Of a DNA stretch of 64,000 bases, positions 34,901 through 46,697 are shown one piece after another. How positions within the stretch are numbered: the first letter of the stretch is position 1; the number at the start of each line of letters is the position of its first letter. The stretch covers positions 2,303,001-2,367,000 of the forward strand of contig JBAJFE010000011.1 of the NCBI GenBank assembly GCA_037903355.1. Reading direction: 5' to 3'. Both the position numbers and the translations under genes were made by a program. The notes under the pieces are model-generated. The model made no database searches and was not told the DNA's origin. It worked only from the letters and a program-made list of their open reading frames with translations. The DNA comes from Trichuris trichiura. Lineage: Eukaryota; Nematoda; Enoplea; Trichinellida; Trichuridae.

Positions 34901-37900
34901 TTATTCATACGTATCATCACCATCATCAAAAGGATTCAACACGGGAGCAACTGAAGTTGAGGGAATTTCGCTCGGGCGAAACGCAGTCTTGTCACTGGTT
35001 TTACCGCTGTCCTGAGTATCAGAAGTCGGTTCGTCCAAGAACAGTCCTTTCGCAAAGTAGTTTACCAAAGTACCGGCGACGTCGTCAGACCTGCTTAGCT
35101 GCAAATAACAATAAGCTAAGTTGTTACTTAACGTCAGGAATGAAATGTTCAATCACATCTTCGGCAAATCGTTGCGCCAAATCGCCGCTTGACATTGGCT
35201 CAGCTTTTAGGACTGTTTTAAGACGCCTGAAGAACACTTGAATAGAGCCGGTTATTTTTTTTAAAAAGAGTCTTTTCCGTTAGAGGCTTGATGGGTACTG
35301 TATGAGAAAATAAAATCAAGTTCAGTTAATCCACGTTAGCGCAGGCAGCCTAAACTGAGATAAATTCTGATTTTAGATTAAAGCTTAGGCTGCATGCTGC
35401 CACCTGGACAAACAGAAGCTGATTCCAACTCCACCTACGTACTCACCAAGCGTCTAATGGAAAAGATCCTTTTTTTTACAACTGAATTGCTTACAGTCTT
35501 TCGGGGAGACATACAGGACATGCCATTTCGTTTTCCGAGTAATTCTCAAAACAGCTGAAAGCACCAAACTTTGAGTTTCATCTTTCAAAGCGAAAAAGCC
35601 CATAAGTACTGCTGATGGAAAGAATGTTTGCACAGGTAGTGCACGGTCGGCGCTTCGAGCATTATGTCGCACACTGAGCATCTGGACATTTGAAATATTT
35701 GAGGCCTACAAATAACGACATCGCTGACCGTTTGACGGTCCATTATTATTAATGTGAGTACCTAGTTTTCAGATCTTCAATAACGGCTTCCGCTTTGCTT
35801 ATTTCTGCCTGAAGGCGTTTCGTTTCTTCCTTACTCTTGCTAATTACGTCCTGTCTTTGCTTGAGCCAATTGAGCAAGTAATCCTACAAAAGCTTAGAGT
35901 TCGTAGTATGCTGGAAGCTTGTTACCGCCAACTCGAATGCAACTGAACGTGAGATGTTGACTTGAACCCAAAATTTGAACAACCATCATTGGTTCCATGG
36001 CTTGAGCATCCTGGATGTGACGCAGCGCTTCGATAACGTAGTGTTCAGAAACTGTAGGATCGCTAGCGAACCATTTCAGCAAGTATCCCCAAAAGTGTTT
36101 GTTCTCTTTTGCCGATCTAAGGAAAAAGAATTCTAGTAACAATTCTTCAACCTTAGCGGAAAGCTTCTTGCCCATGCTTAACAAGCACATCGATTGCCGA
36201 TCTACAGTCGCCAAGGCTAATCAGGTGTCTAACAAGGTGCGAGTACATCTTCTTTCTTTCCAAAAGGAATAGTATACCCGGATGAAAGCGTTTATCAAAC
36301 ATCAAACGCAGAGCTTCCAAATGCTCGTAGTGGCCCTGAAAAACAACATGCCGCTCTTAATGGATCAAAAAGGAAAATGTCTTAATCACCTCATGCTTAT
36401 TCAAAAAAGCCATTATCTTAGCTGACTGATCCGCTTTCTCTTCGGATTCAGGCAGCAACTCGTACTTGTTAAGATAAAGACTGATCAAAGAGTTGTATAT
36501 TCTTGGGTCCAACACTGATTTCCACTGCTACAATGCGCAATATATAGCAAAAACACCATGCGGTTTCCTCGCTAACCGTAATGACGTGCTCCAGTAGTTC
36601 TTCCATCATTTCTGGAAACTCAACCAAGTACGGAATTAAATCGATCACTGGACAAGGCTTATCAGAGCTTGGTTCCGTACCTAAACAATGGAGAGAGATG
36701 AACATTCCGAATAGGGTAGACAAAAACGTACAAAACTTCTTCAGAAGACCCATTGTTTCATTCGGCACATTTTCCATTAGTTCCTTGGAGTATTGATAGA
36801 AAAATTTCACGTTCTAAAGGTTTACCTATGGAACGATCACCTTAACGTTGGAGCGGACTGCCGTACCACTTCCGGTGCTAAGCTACCAATATATTGAATT
36901 GCTTGTTTGAAATCTTTAATGTCGGACATCAGTACGGCCAAGCACCGTTCCGGATATCCACAACGCTTGGTTAGTTCGGCTGCCTGCTCGTAGAAACCGG
37001 AACTGCGTAGAGTCCATACAGCATCATCAACGTCAAAGGGTAGTTGTCTTTCCTTGTTGACCAAAGACAGAGAGCTCAGCGGTAAAAAAAGAAATTGATA
37101 TCAACTAACCCGAAGCAGTTGGTCTATTTTGTCTTTGCGACCTTGTTTCGAGTAGCAATTGAGCAATAGGTTTGCATGCTCAGAATTGCCTTGGCCGGCT
37201 TGGAAGACGGCTTCTAAGTACTCAACTAAGTTGTCGATACGTCGAACTTCCAGAAACTGTTCAGTATCACAGCAAACGCTCAGACTGGTATAAAAATAGC
37301 CAATAGGATTTGCTAGCTACCTTCCTGATGACGTAAGAAGTCTCCAATGACCCTATCGTTTTTGAATACTGCTTGAATGCGTTCGAATAGTCTCCCTTTC
37401 TGTAAAACAATATTGCCTGTCTCTGTCGGATAAGACGTTCGTTCTTACTGGAAAAAATAATCGCCGCATAATCTGTATATGTTGGTCACCTCTTTGCGAT
37501 CAACATTGTGCTTCTCGGCTAAGCTTTAACAAAACTTGTCATTAGGAAAACAAAAGATTTGCAATACAAAGCTAAGGGCCGTTACTTTATGGCGAGATCA
37601 AAGAGGTTCTTCCGAAACAGAAGGTCCAACTTGGACTTTAGGTCCATCTCTTTTAGGCAGTACAATCGACCTCCAACTGTTAAGATGAATAGTGACTCCC
37701 AGGCTACAAAAATGTCTTGCACTTCAGGGATGGGAGCGAAATAGGCTAAAAATTGCCGCCATCTATTGATGATAGATTTTACCCGTTGCGCGCGTACCAA
37801 TGAAAGAGTTGACTATTTCGTATACGGTCAGAAGCTGCATTTTATCGGCTGCCGCCAGTCTGAAGCGATGTTTAATTAAAATGGTTAGGCGCCAATGACG

Positions 37901-39204
37901 CGACTTACTTTTTCGGTGAGCTCTCTTTGGATACAACGACCAAATATGGACCGAATGTTCGCACCATCACTTTATCGCCGTGAAATATTTTGCAACCACC
38001 TTTTTCTACCGGTTGATAGAAATATATTCCCTCGCTGCGACCAACTACTAGCTGTCCTTGAAGCTCGTCATCGGTGAGCGCCCAGCAGTTGGGGCCGCCA
38101 CCTTGCCTTTCCAATATTGTCTATATTAGTAATTAGAAGTAGCATGGCAAGCTGAAAACGCTGACAAAACAAAGTTGCCTTTTTCACTTCCTTTTCCTTG
38201 GAACCCAGCACGAACGACATTGTCAACTGAGTAGTAACCGCGTATAGGATTGTTGTATCCGGCGACAAGTTGTGAAAGGCAAGACCGACGACTGCTCCTT
38301 CCTGGTCGCAAATAAGTCCATCGCGTAGTAGCTGACCTTTTCCTTGTCTGCAGATAACCAGGACGAGTCTAAATTCCATTGTCGTAATCGTTGTTTACCT
38401 CTCTTTCCTGACGTCGCCTCTGTAGAGTAACAAGCTGGAATCTTCAAAACCAATGGCCATTAGGGTAAGGGTGCAGTCGACCGCCAGACTGCTTACCTGA
38501 AACAAACGCTTTTCGCTTAGCTAACCCTGAGGCTCGTAAGTATTTATAATATAATTTGCCCAAAGTGGTTGTCAGCTGCAGCCGCTACTATTCGTATATT
38601 AGAAGACTTATCTGCAAGAAATCAGTTATTTAAAAAAAAGTTCATTACTTTCACTGGCCGATTTGAAGGACTGGTCTTTGAACAGCGTACAACGAAGGGT
38701 ACACCCTGCTTGTCGAACCTGTCCAACTGCCATACTTTTAAGTAAGGGTTGATACCATCGTCGTCATCCTACAATGACGTCTCTGAGCGTACAGTGGTCA
38801 TGTAAAAGCGTGAACGTACGTACACCAACGGATAAAAGCACTGTGCTGTCGACCCGCGGGCAAAGCAGTAGACACAATGTAACTTTATAAGCTCTAAAGT
38901 ACGTATCATTCCACTGTTGATCAAGCAGATGAACTCCTCCGTCCCGATCGCCTATGCAGACGATGTTTTCACCAGCAGAGCAGCAAGCAATATTCAAATC
39001 CTGAAAAAAAGAAAATATTCAAAATATGAACAAGAACTCTCTGCCCACCTTCAGATCAGAGTAGGGTTCAACGCCATTGGTTGGATCTTTTACCAAATCG
39101 CGCTCGAAGAAGATAAGACGTCTCCAAGACTAAACGAACACTTGTACTTTCGATTACGCGACAACCTGAAGAACTCTTACTTGAATTAGCGACGTGGCGG
39201 TCAT
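34901..39204 (-). CDS. vps-11: VPS11, core subunit of the HOPS/CORVET tethering complexes
   Basis: The start at 39204 (MTATSLIQ) splices to WRRLIFFERDLVKDP, matching the QWRRFVFFDKELVKEP start of VPS11. N-terminal beta-propeller sequence follows (ENIVCIGDRDGGVHLLDQQW). The alpha-solenoid has WTLRSSGFYEQAAELTKRCG and SDIKDFKQAIQYIGSL. The C-terminal RING reads CSVCDIMLEAPTVHYLC, KHSFHQHCFENY and MACPVCLPERL. Two last exons give LSRSDDVAGTLVNYFAKG and the acidic end NPFDDGDDTYE. VPS11 bridges the two ends of CORVET (early endosome) and HOPS (late endosome/lysosome) and has RING-type E3 activity. One 3' intron, after LPERL, contains a MITE-like element (35295-35442). Confidence 0.95.
35295..35442. 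mobile_element. MITE-like element, copy 2, inside a VPS11 intron
   Basis: A 148-bp element begins GTACTGTATGAGAAAATAAA. It ends with an inverted match whose reverse complement reads GTACGTAGGTGGAGTTGG. That end resembles the 5' end of copy 1 (GTACTGTAGGTGGAAGTAAA, then TCAGGTTCTGTTAATCC). It shares GCTGCATGCTG with copy 1. It lies between two C-terminal exons of VPS11. It has no coding capacity. Confidence 0.55.
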
Positions 39205-39437
39205 GTGCTTCGCTAAGAGAGAGAAGACCACAAATAATAGCTAATTAGAAGACGATAAAAACAACAGAACATGCCGGTGAACGGATATGTAGCGAACCCA
39301 GTTAAGAAGGAGATAACTGTTTATCACATCACCGACTGTACCGAGAATGGACGTGACAAGGCACAAAGGTTTAACGTCTAAAAAACGCTTAAAACAACGT
39401 CCATTCAAGGCAAATGGGATAAAAAAAAGCAAGTAAG

Positions 39438-40247
39438 TCAAAGCGAATCCATTGTAGAGCTGCGATGTTGCAGCCGGTTGTCGCATGGATAATGCTTCAG
39501 ATCATCGACGATCACTGACGAGTCGAGTTCGTCCAAAAGACGATCCAAACTGTCGTCTCGCAATCGATCGACGTCCGTGGCGGCGGCGCCAAGGTGCCTT
39601 TTCGTCTGGCGTTTCTTCATTGTGAAATTGTCTATCATCCAAAACATAAGAGCATTGAGCATAAATGGAAAGACCAACACGACAAGGGTTACTTCCACCT
39701 TGGGATTTTGAATGGGGCTCAGCGCGATTTCCCGAAATATTTGCCATATATGCATTTGCATAATGACAGCGATAAAAATTTTTTCCAACAGGCACAAAAG
39801 TACAAAAGCGGCGCATTGGTGCAGCCACGGTCGGCATTGGGGCGGATCACCGTACTCGCCGAATTTCAATGTGCTCCACTGCTTTTTGTACATCGTAGCA
39901 ACCGAGATGGCTTTTATGCCAATGTATATGACGAATAGGCCGAGAGTGGAATCGAGCATGAAGCAGACAAAGTACCATGTGCAAGGATCGCCGCGAAACA
40001 GACTTGCCAAAAGTATATTTAACATATGCGTCACAGAGGCGCCCACACCTTGTTTGGAAGTGTCAAAAAACCAGACTGTCCAAGAACGACGCAATGCAAG
40101 CGGTTCCAGAAGTCGTTTCACCACAAGCGAACCAAAAGCCAAAAAAGCCAGAATGAACTGGATAGTCAAACCATAAGTGCCGATCAAATCTTCAGCGCGA
40201 CATCTCGTCGAAGGTACTGAATAATAGGTAATCTTCGTAGAATTCAT
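39438..40247 (-). CDS. STIMATE: STIMATE (TMEM110) family ER membrane protein
   Basis: A single open frame of 269 codons matches human STIMATE along its length: WFFDTSKQGVGA, DPCTWYFVCFMLDSTLG, FGEYGDPPQCRPW, PIQNPKVEVTLVVLVFPF and NALMFWMIDNFTMKK. Four to five hydrophobic segments lie between about residues 25 and 205, followed by a hydrophilic, acidic tail with RLLDELDSS. STIMATE works at ER-plasma membrane junctions and promotes STIM1-driven calcium entry. VPS11 begins ~230 bases downstream and the DUF2358 gene ends ~210 bases upstream, all on the minus strand. The stop-to-start gaps are short enough for an operon-like unit. Confidence 0.95.
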   Translation of the reverse strand: MNSTKITYYSVPSTRCRAEDLIGTYGLTIQFILAFLAFGSLVVKRLLEPLALRRSWTVWFFDTSKQGVGASVTHMLNILLASLFRGDPCTWYFVCFMLDSTLGLFVIYIGIKAISVATMYKKQWSTLKFGEYGDPPQCRPWLHQCAAFVLLCLLEKIFIAVIMQMHIWQIFREIALSPIQNPKVEVTLVVLVFPFMLNALMFWMIDNFTMKKRQTKRHLGAAATDVDRLRDDSLDRLLDELDSSVIVDDLKHYPCDNRLQHRSSTMDSL

Positions 40248-40457
40248 GCATCTGCCTATGGTGAATATCGATACCTATTATGGTCAGCTGGAATAATAGA
40301 GGAAATTGACATTTCGGAAGTTAACCATATAATGACAAAACAAGCAGCTGGGCTCGGATCACCCCTAAAGGACATAATGGACAATCACGACTGAACTTTT
40401 AATCGGATTATTCACAACTTTCTAAAGGCTATAACTTGAACCTACGAAGTAGTCTAT

Positions 40458-41765
40458 TCACGCAATGGCACCGGAAGGCTTGGGACTAAAACCAAAGATC
40501 TTAGAAAGAAGACCAAATTTCCGTTTGCCACTTTCGTACTCGTCTGGATCACGCATTACCTAAAAAAAAAGAACGAAAGCAGACGACAATACGACCTTAC
40601 AGTAGGACGGCCTACTCTATCTGCTACGTGTTTGTAAACGAGTCCATCAGCACCAACGTAGAACGAAGATACTCCATCAAACCATCTGTACAAAAGAAAC
40701 GAAAAAATTGCGGAGGATCGATTACTTTTTTACCTGCTATGTTTTCGGTAAACTTCAATGTCAGTACTTCTCGCGCGAGCGGTTACTGTAAGGAATTCAA
40801 GTATCCCGAGGTACTGAGCGCGCCAACGGAGGCTCACAACACCTTCGTCAACAATTGGATGACAAGAAATAACCTGCAATGCATGCTGCCTCATTTTAAA
40901 CGCAGGCAACCATTGGACAACTTCTTTATACCTTCATTTCGATGTAAGGACAAGGAACTCGATACATCAAGGTAAGAGTACCCAAATAGATCCAGTAATG
41001 CCTTAGACCTCTGCAGTATCATCGACTGACCATGGAAGCAGTTTGCAAATGCCTTACTGGACTTCAGTTCCATGAATCCGATTGGTGAACAAGACGTCTT
41101 CGGCATAAAAGGTGAGATCCAATTGACGCTGGAAAAACCAAGGAACCTAAAAGGTAAAAGCTTTGTGCTATAATTTAAAAACTCGCAGAGGCCAATAGGT
41201 GAATGTTTCAAACGCGTACAAATAGGGATTACTACTGCATTGAACATGCGCTTCTTTCCTTATTATGACATTTGCAAGCAACTGAAACCAAAAAAAGGCA
41301 TACCGTCTCGTTTAGACGATAAATTACATGTTGCAGTTGATCCCAGTTGGGTTTTCCACGTTCGTAAAAAGGAACGGGTGTTCGTTGCTTGTCGGGACTG
41401 CTGCGTGTTGGCTGAACTGACGAGAATTGAGCAAAACTATCCCTGGGAAACAATATAGGGGAAAGGATGCCTCCTTTCGAAATAGCAGTGGACTTCAAAT
41501 GTTTCGAGCAAAAGGGATCCGCTTGTAGCAACAGGCTAGGAGGGCGAAACGATCGTTTGCAGACCAAATGCGTGTCGTCCAAGGTCAAAGCGGACTGTTT
41601 TGCTTTCATGTAAATGCTTAAAGCTGCCAACAAGTTGTCGCCATTTGGACATCTGCCAGTGCTTGCAACTTTGCAGCAAGATGCAATGGATTGATGGTGG
41701 CGATTGCAGACATGCCGAGCTGCCAAGTTCAGGCAAACTAAATTCGCCGGCTTTCGCAAAGTCAT
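40458..41765 (-). CDS. C6orf136-like DUF2358 protein
   Basis: The spliced product contains FQRQLDLTFYAEDVLFTNRI (exon near 41135-41060), then GLRHYWIYLGTLTLMYRV, VVSLRWRAQYLG, RWFDGVSSFYVGADGLVYKH and DRVMRDPDEYESGKRKF. It ends at TGA 40460-40458. A strong GTAAGG donor near 41060 and in-phase joins support the exon chain. The order matches the DUF2358 (NTF2-like fold) domain of vertebrate C6orf136: a FY..DV.F motif, a central LRLEV-like strand, then YDAYSTFYLNSSGLICRH. The N terminus from the ATG at 41765 is Ser/Pro-rich and may be a mitochondrial leader. Function is unknown in the family; the N-terminal exons are the least certain part. Confidence 0.8.
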
Positions 41766-43256
41766 TCGCCCTGCCTACACATAAGGACACTTAGCGCCGC
41801 TTGGTAAAATAATACCAACTCCTCTATACAAGCCGTAGCTAAGAGAAAACATTCAACTGAAAATGACGAGTTCCGACAGGTACAGGATTCCAACAGTAGT
41901 CAGGTCACATGATCTACCGTAGTACTCTACGACGAATAACTTTTTTGTCCGTTCAATGACACTTCTGTTCCCTTGTGCTTTTCCAAGAAGCCAATCAGCA
42001 TGGCAAGCATTTTCCGACGCCTATTGACTCGCAATAGGAGGTGAGATTCTTATCTGATTTTTTTCTAATTTTAAATTTTGCCGTTAAAATTTTCTTAACG
42101 TATTTTTTAACTGAGCAAACAAGTATGCCAACAATATGTTGCGGTTAAGAGGTGGAAACTGGACTAATTTTCTCAGGACTGCGCGCAAAAATAATTTATA
42201 TTCTAAGCCCAGTGGTTTTCCGAAATTATTAACTGTAACGGACATTCATAACGGTTTTTGGTTTCCACAGCTTTGGCTGTTTGCTTTTACATGAAAGCAG
42301 AGTGATTTATTTCGTGCTGTATTGCAAGTTACCTGCATTTCAACTTTTCTACCGTATATTTTGACGCGTTCCATTTTGACTATTTCTCAGTCGCTGGAAA
42401 GCTTCCGGGCGCGTACAGTTGTACATTTTCTATGCTTTAAATTTTAAGGCGGTAATCTTTTGAACTTAACGCATTTTCGATCCTTATTGCCGCTTTCCTT
42501 TTTTATTCTCTCTTTGCCTGACTAGTGTCCTTTCTTCTCAACCCTTAGTGCTTTTTTTGTAACCAAATTATTGTAATAGCTTATGCACACCGAACTGATA
42601 GCTCGGTTAGCGTGTTAGAGCAGTGCCAACCAATTATTCTCGCATGGATGTTTCGAATGTCTTGTTGCCGCTTGTTTTCAGCGTTCAGTGCGTGCAATTC
42701 TATAGAGAGGCATTGATGAATCGGTTTTTTGCCGCTTCCGTATCTTTCATGAATGTATGTGCAGGCATGTTAAAGTCAGCCAATCAGAAATGCTCGCCTT
42801 ACCTTCTTAATCAACTCTGTTTCTCAAGCATTTGCTGAAAGAAGCAAAATGTCCCTGTTGCTTACGTCCTCTGTGGTGGAGATTATTAGGCGCGTCGCAA
42901 GACGGAGAGCAGTCGTTTGAAAGAAGAACGATTACATTCTAATCTCTAATCACGTTGTATTCTCAGCGGGCCGTTGGTCAAATACCTATTTAACGGCTGG
43001 CATAGTTGCGCATGAAAATGGTGCGGTCGATTGGGGAACGGCTACTTCTCGATTTGCGACTTCCAGCTACATTCAACTTGAGCAGTCAAACGAGAGAATA
43101 GCTCTAATCGACAAGCGAAGTTGGAAAATTGGGCTTTGCATGAAGACTATCAATATTGACGTCAATTTCTTCCGATCATGTGCTGGACGGTTGTCCGTTA
43201 ACTTGCCATAGGCTAATTGATAAGCAGTGTCGACGTTGAATGACAATGATATGTGA
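41766..43256. other. Intergenic region between DUF2358 gene and hypothetical coiled-coil gene
   Basis: About 1.5 kb. A short plus-strand ATG frame at 42000 (MASIFRRLLTRNRR, ending at a GAG|GTGAGA donor) looks like a possible first exon. Its phase does not fit the next long frame directly. The rest is AT-rich with no clear gene. A tRNA-like A-box near 42600 was examined and rejected. Confidence 0.35.
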
Positions 43257-44764
43257 ATGAGTGTACGCATCAAAGTTGGCCTAACAATACCTCACGTTCG
43301 ATGGAATGCGTTGCAATTTGTTAGAGGCTATTCATTAATCCGTACCAGTTCGTTCTTCAATGCTATCGGTCGTCGTTGTCGATTTGTAGCGTTGATGGAA
43401 AGAGATCGGTTAGGTTGGAAGTCGGACCGATGGCTTCCCACGTTTCCACCGGTAAAACTGCCATCTTTGAACAATTCACCCACGGCGTTGTCCCCTGAAT
43501 CCTTAGTTGACTCCTGGATTTTGTCGCCTGTCGATTCGGAAATTTCCGCTCCATCGGAAAGGCTCACTTCTCGTAGCTCTGAAGACTTTTCAAATTCGCC
43601 GGAAGTTTCGCGCGGACACTGGGAACAGCTGGAGCTGTGCCGGCAGCAACGTTATGGTAGCACATCCAGTAGCTGTTTTAGCATGACGAGTTCTATGAGC
43701 AGCGATAATGGGGAAACATTTCCATTAGTTGATGATGTATCGTTCGGTTCGGACGTCTATCCTCCTATGGACGCACGTCGTTTAAAATGGGAAGGCAGAG
43801 CAAATGTGCGAGAATTTTCTCGTTCCGATTTGTTGGCCATCAATGCGGAAACGAAGTTATTAGAAAAAAGAAACGCCGAATTGAAGTACGAAGCCGAGCA
43901 ACTGTTGCGCGATGGAGACAATTACGTGAGTAAAGTTGAAGCAAAGAACCGGCAAATGTAGCCTAATTTATTTTTTGAAAATATACCTCACAGATGCAAT
44001 GATCCCATCGCCGTATCAACCGATCGGCGCTTTTGCTGCTGCGCGAGTTTAATTTCCGTTATGCGTACGTATAGTTAGCACATTAAAACCTTTGCTGTGG
44101 TACTCGTTTCGAACGGCGTGAACGAAAAACTTTTTTTGTTCAAATTTATCGCAAGTAAATTTTTTCCATCGACCCAAAAATTTTCTTTCGCAATATGGCG
44201 AGCAAAAGGTGAATGTGCTCTTTCAAACAACGCTATTTGTAGATCCGTACGATTTGATTGCCTTACGTTCGTCGCTTATGGCTAATATTTTGCCAGCGAG
44301 CGCGTATGCATTTACGCCAATTACCGATTCGCGCAGGCGAATTTAACTCGTAGCAATATTTTTTATAGATACTACAAACCTAATTTTCATTAAATAGCTA
44401 CAGTAAGCGATTGTGCCCCTAAATAACGACAGTACGCTTTGTTCGAGCTTGAAAAAAAATAACCGCCATTCAAAAAGTGCCCATTGTTCCATAAATATTG
44501 TTTCCCACGAAGAGCAGATGTTAAGAAAAAGAATCCCGGTTGCGAGATATGATTTCAATGCGTTTTGCCCATCTTAATTTCCGAACAATTAATGATAAAC
44601 GAAGTGAAATAAACTTTAATTTTTTTTCCGACCTAGCGGGCCGTAAATTGGAGACGGATATTGTTTTTAATTTTTCGATTTAGGCCCATTTGTCAGCTAA
44701 ACTGTCCATGGTACCTGCCGTTCATACAGTAATACAGGCTGCAAAGTTCCGTAGCGTCGCTTGA
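43257..44764 (+). CDS. Hypothetical Ser-rich protein with C-terminal coiled coil
   Basis: Not recognised. A long frame runs 43257-43925. A second in-frame ATG at 43395 (MERDRLGWKSDRWLP) may be the true start. The middle is Ser/Pro-rich (SSSCFSMTSSMSSDNGE). It ends in a leucine/charged helix, INAETKLLEKRNAELKYEAE, at a strong donor (TAC|GTGAGT, 43925). A good in-phase acceptor (TCGATTTAG, 44683) starts a 27-codon exon, AHLSAKLSMVPAVHTVIQ... ending AKFRSVA, TGA at 44764. The join keeps phase 0. No enzymatic domain is visible. The coiled coil suggests a scaffold or adaptor. The exon joining is inferred; other exons may lie between. Confidence 0.45.
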
Positions 44765-45021
44765 AAGCGTTTTGAGTTGGCACATTTTCTTTGGCGCAGA
44801 TCCGCCTTGTACAAATAGCGTTTTGCGCGTTTTTTTCTTATTTCTGCTCTTGCAAGTTGTCGAAATGTGTAGTCGATTCCCAAGCTTGCGCCGTTTGGTC
44901 GCGGGATGCGCTGCAGCAGGGAGCCTTGATCGGTGATCTTTCCGTGAGTAATTTTTTTCCAATATTTTCGATCGCCTATCGCCGCGTTGGTTAAATAATT
45001 TTGCGGGCGGTTTTTCATAAT

Positions 45022-45057
45022 AGTCTGAAAAGCGACTTAAGCGTCGCTTTTCAAACT
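45022..45057. repeat. Near-perfect inverted repeat (hairpin)
   Basis: TGAAAAGCGAC (45026-45036) and GTCGCTTTTCA (45043-45053) are exact reverse complements around a 6-base spacer TTAAGC. Three more flanking bases pair (AGT/ACT) across a single mismatch. No neighbouring gene explains it. It could be a structured RNA, a cruciform or a protein-binding palindrome. Confidence 0.6.
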
Positions 45058-45588
45058 ACTGCGAAAAATTGGCCTCAATCCTTTGTAAGTTGCTCGGCGA
45101 CCACGAGCAGGCGGTCGATTGAAGCTGCGTTTTCCCGCGAATTTCCCCTACCTGTACGGCGGGTCGTCAAGGCTGACGGCATTCTGATTTTTGTCTTTGT
45201 CGCCTCCTTCTTTACGATGGGGCAAAAGCGTTTGATGCGTTTTTGTAGTTGTCCTATAATGGGGGAATTGTTTCGAAATTTGCCCTTTATCCGCCTTACG
45301 TTTCGGGTGGAGAAATTTGTCGAGCATCAAAAACTAGCCGTGCCCCATTGCCTTCCTTAGGCAGCGTAGAGGGGTCCTCGCTGAATTAATTACGGCGGTA
45401 TGCCTGCAACTGTTAAACTTTTTTGTTCGCTTTGCAGCTTGTGCTTGCTGGCGCGCATGTGCGTCCGACAGGCGTTCGTCGTTGTTTAGTCGTTTCCCGT
45501 TGGTCAGATAATTTATAAAATTTGTTCTCAAGAGAGAGAGAAAGACAGGCAGTTTCTTTGCGTTTGCTGAAAGCATTGACTCCACCAG

Positions 45589-45608
45589 CGCGCGCGCGCG
45601 CCCGCGCG
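45589..45608. repeat. Alternating CG/GC tract
   Basis: A run of alternating C and G (CGCGCGCGCGCGCCCGCGCG, about 20 bases with one break) in an otherwise AT-rich region. Such tracts can adopt Z-DNA. Unusual for this window. Confidence 0.6.
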
Positions 45609-46697
45609 ATTTTGTTGACGAGGATCGACCGCGCGCGGTCCGGCAGGGATCTTGCAAGTTTCTGTGACGTAGACGTTCTTCGGTTCGCTCGGTACTTCGG
45701 TGCGTGACTTTGTCGTATATCAGCCTTGTCAGCGTTGAACTGACAATTCAGCAAATACTGGCGACATCGTAGGTTGATTTTGCATAAAACGTGACTCTTT
45801 ATGTTTGTTCAAGGCACCTGCGAGCGCGGCGCATTCCCTGTCGTTTTCTCCGAAAGCGTTCGCGCCAAGTCTTTAAGCTACCTTTCCGGACAGTCCGCAC
45901 ACCTATTATTACACGATTGCTCATTTGCCTATTGCCAGCACAACAACTTTGTTCCTTTCCGGTAGAAACAGTCAGTGCTTCCTCTTTAGCGAGCCAATCG
46001 CTTTTCAAGCTAAGACATTGCTTGTTGACTGTTACCTGTCCAATTGGACGCTTTGTCGAAATGTAGGCCGGTCACAGAACTAGTTTACTTGCCCTGTTGA
46101 ATCACACGGCGCTTGAGCTATTTGCGGTCAATTTTGGGTGCTATTCCTTTTCCGTCGTTTCTTTTGTCCGCCCGAAAGGTTCACCCAACTTCTGCTTCTT
46201 ATCTGTTGTCGCGCAGTTTTGCACAATAATTTTTCGCAGCGTCTACCGCTTACCTTTGCCTATAGAAGAGCGTTAGCTAAAATCATTACTTTATGGCTGA
46301 TCATTTTTTCACCTTACTTATCCGCTTGCAAGCGTTTTAAGTTCGCCTTGCCAGCCAGCTTCTTCATTTTTCCCCTTTTGATCAGTCGTCCTTTCTTTTT
46401 TTGCTCGTTTGCTTAAGTATGTCACTCGCGCACCTTTGCAACTTAACGTTCTTTGTAGAAGGTTTAGCGCGCTGGCAAGGACATGAGCTGGCAGTTTTTG
46501 GCAAAATGCCCATTCGGTCGGGGGCACTTTGAACTTAGTTTTCTCGACCGTTATCATTTTGGCCTCCGGCTTGCCGAAGACTTCGTCGTCTACGTCGGCC
46601 GGCTTAGTCGGCGTCGTTAAGCTGTTCGTCTATGTGTATGTATGTGTCAATGTGTGCGCCGTTACGCTGCCCGAAATCAATACGCCATTTTGATGTC

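Noticed and set aside
42000..42042. Possible first exon MASIFRRLLTRNRR with a GTGAGA donor
   Set aside because: Its phase does not fit the next long frame (43257 or 43395) without an unseen exon; too short to call alone.
42592..42665. tRNA-like sequence (TAGCTCGGTTAGCG...GAGC, with TTCGAAT about 30 bases later)
   Set aside because: The D-arm pairs and the spacing to a T-loop-like TTCGAAT is right. The anticodon stem (GTGCC/TATTC) and the T stem do not pair, so it is not a working tRNA.
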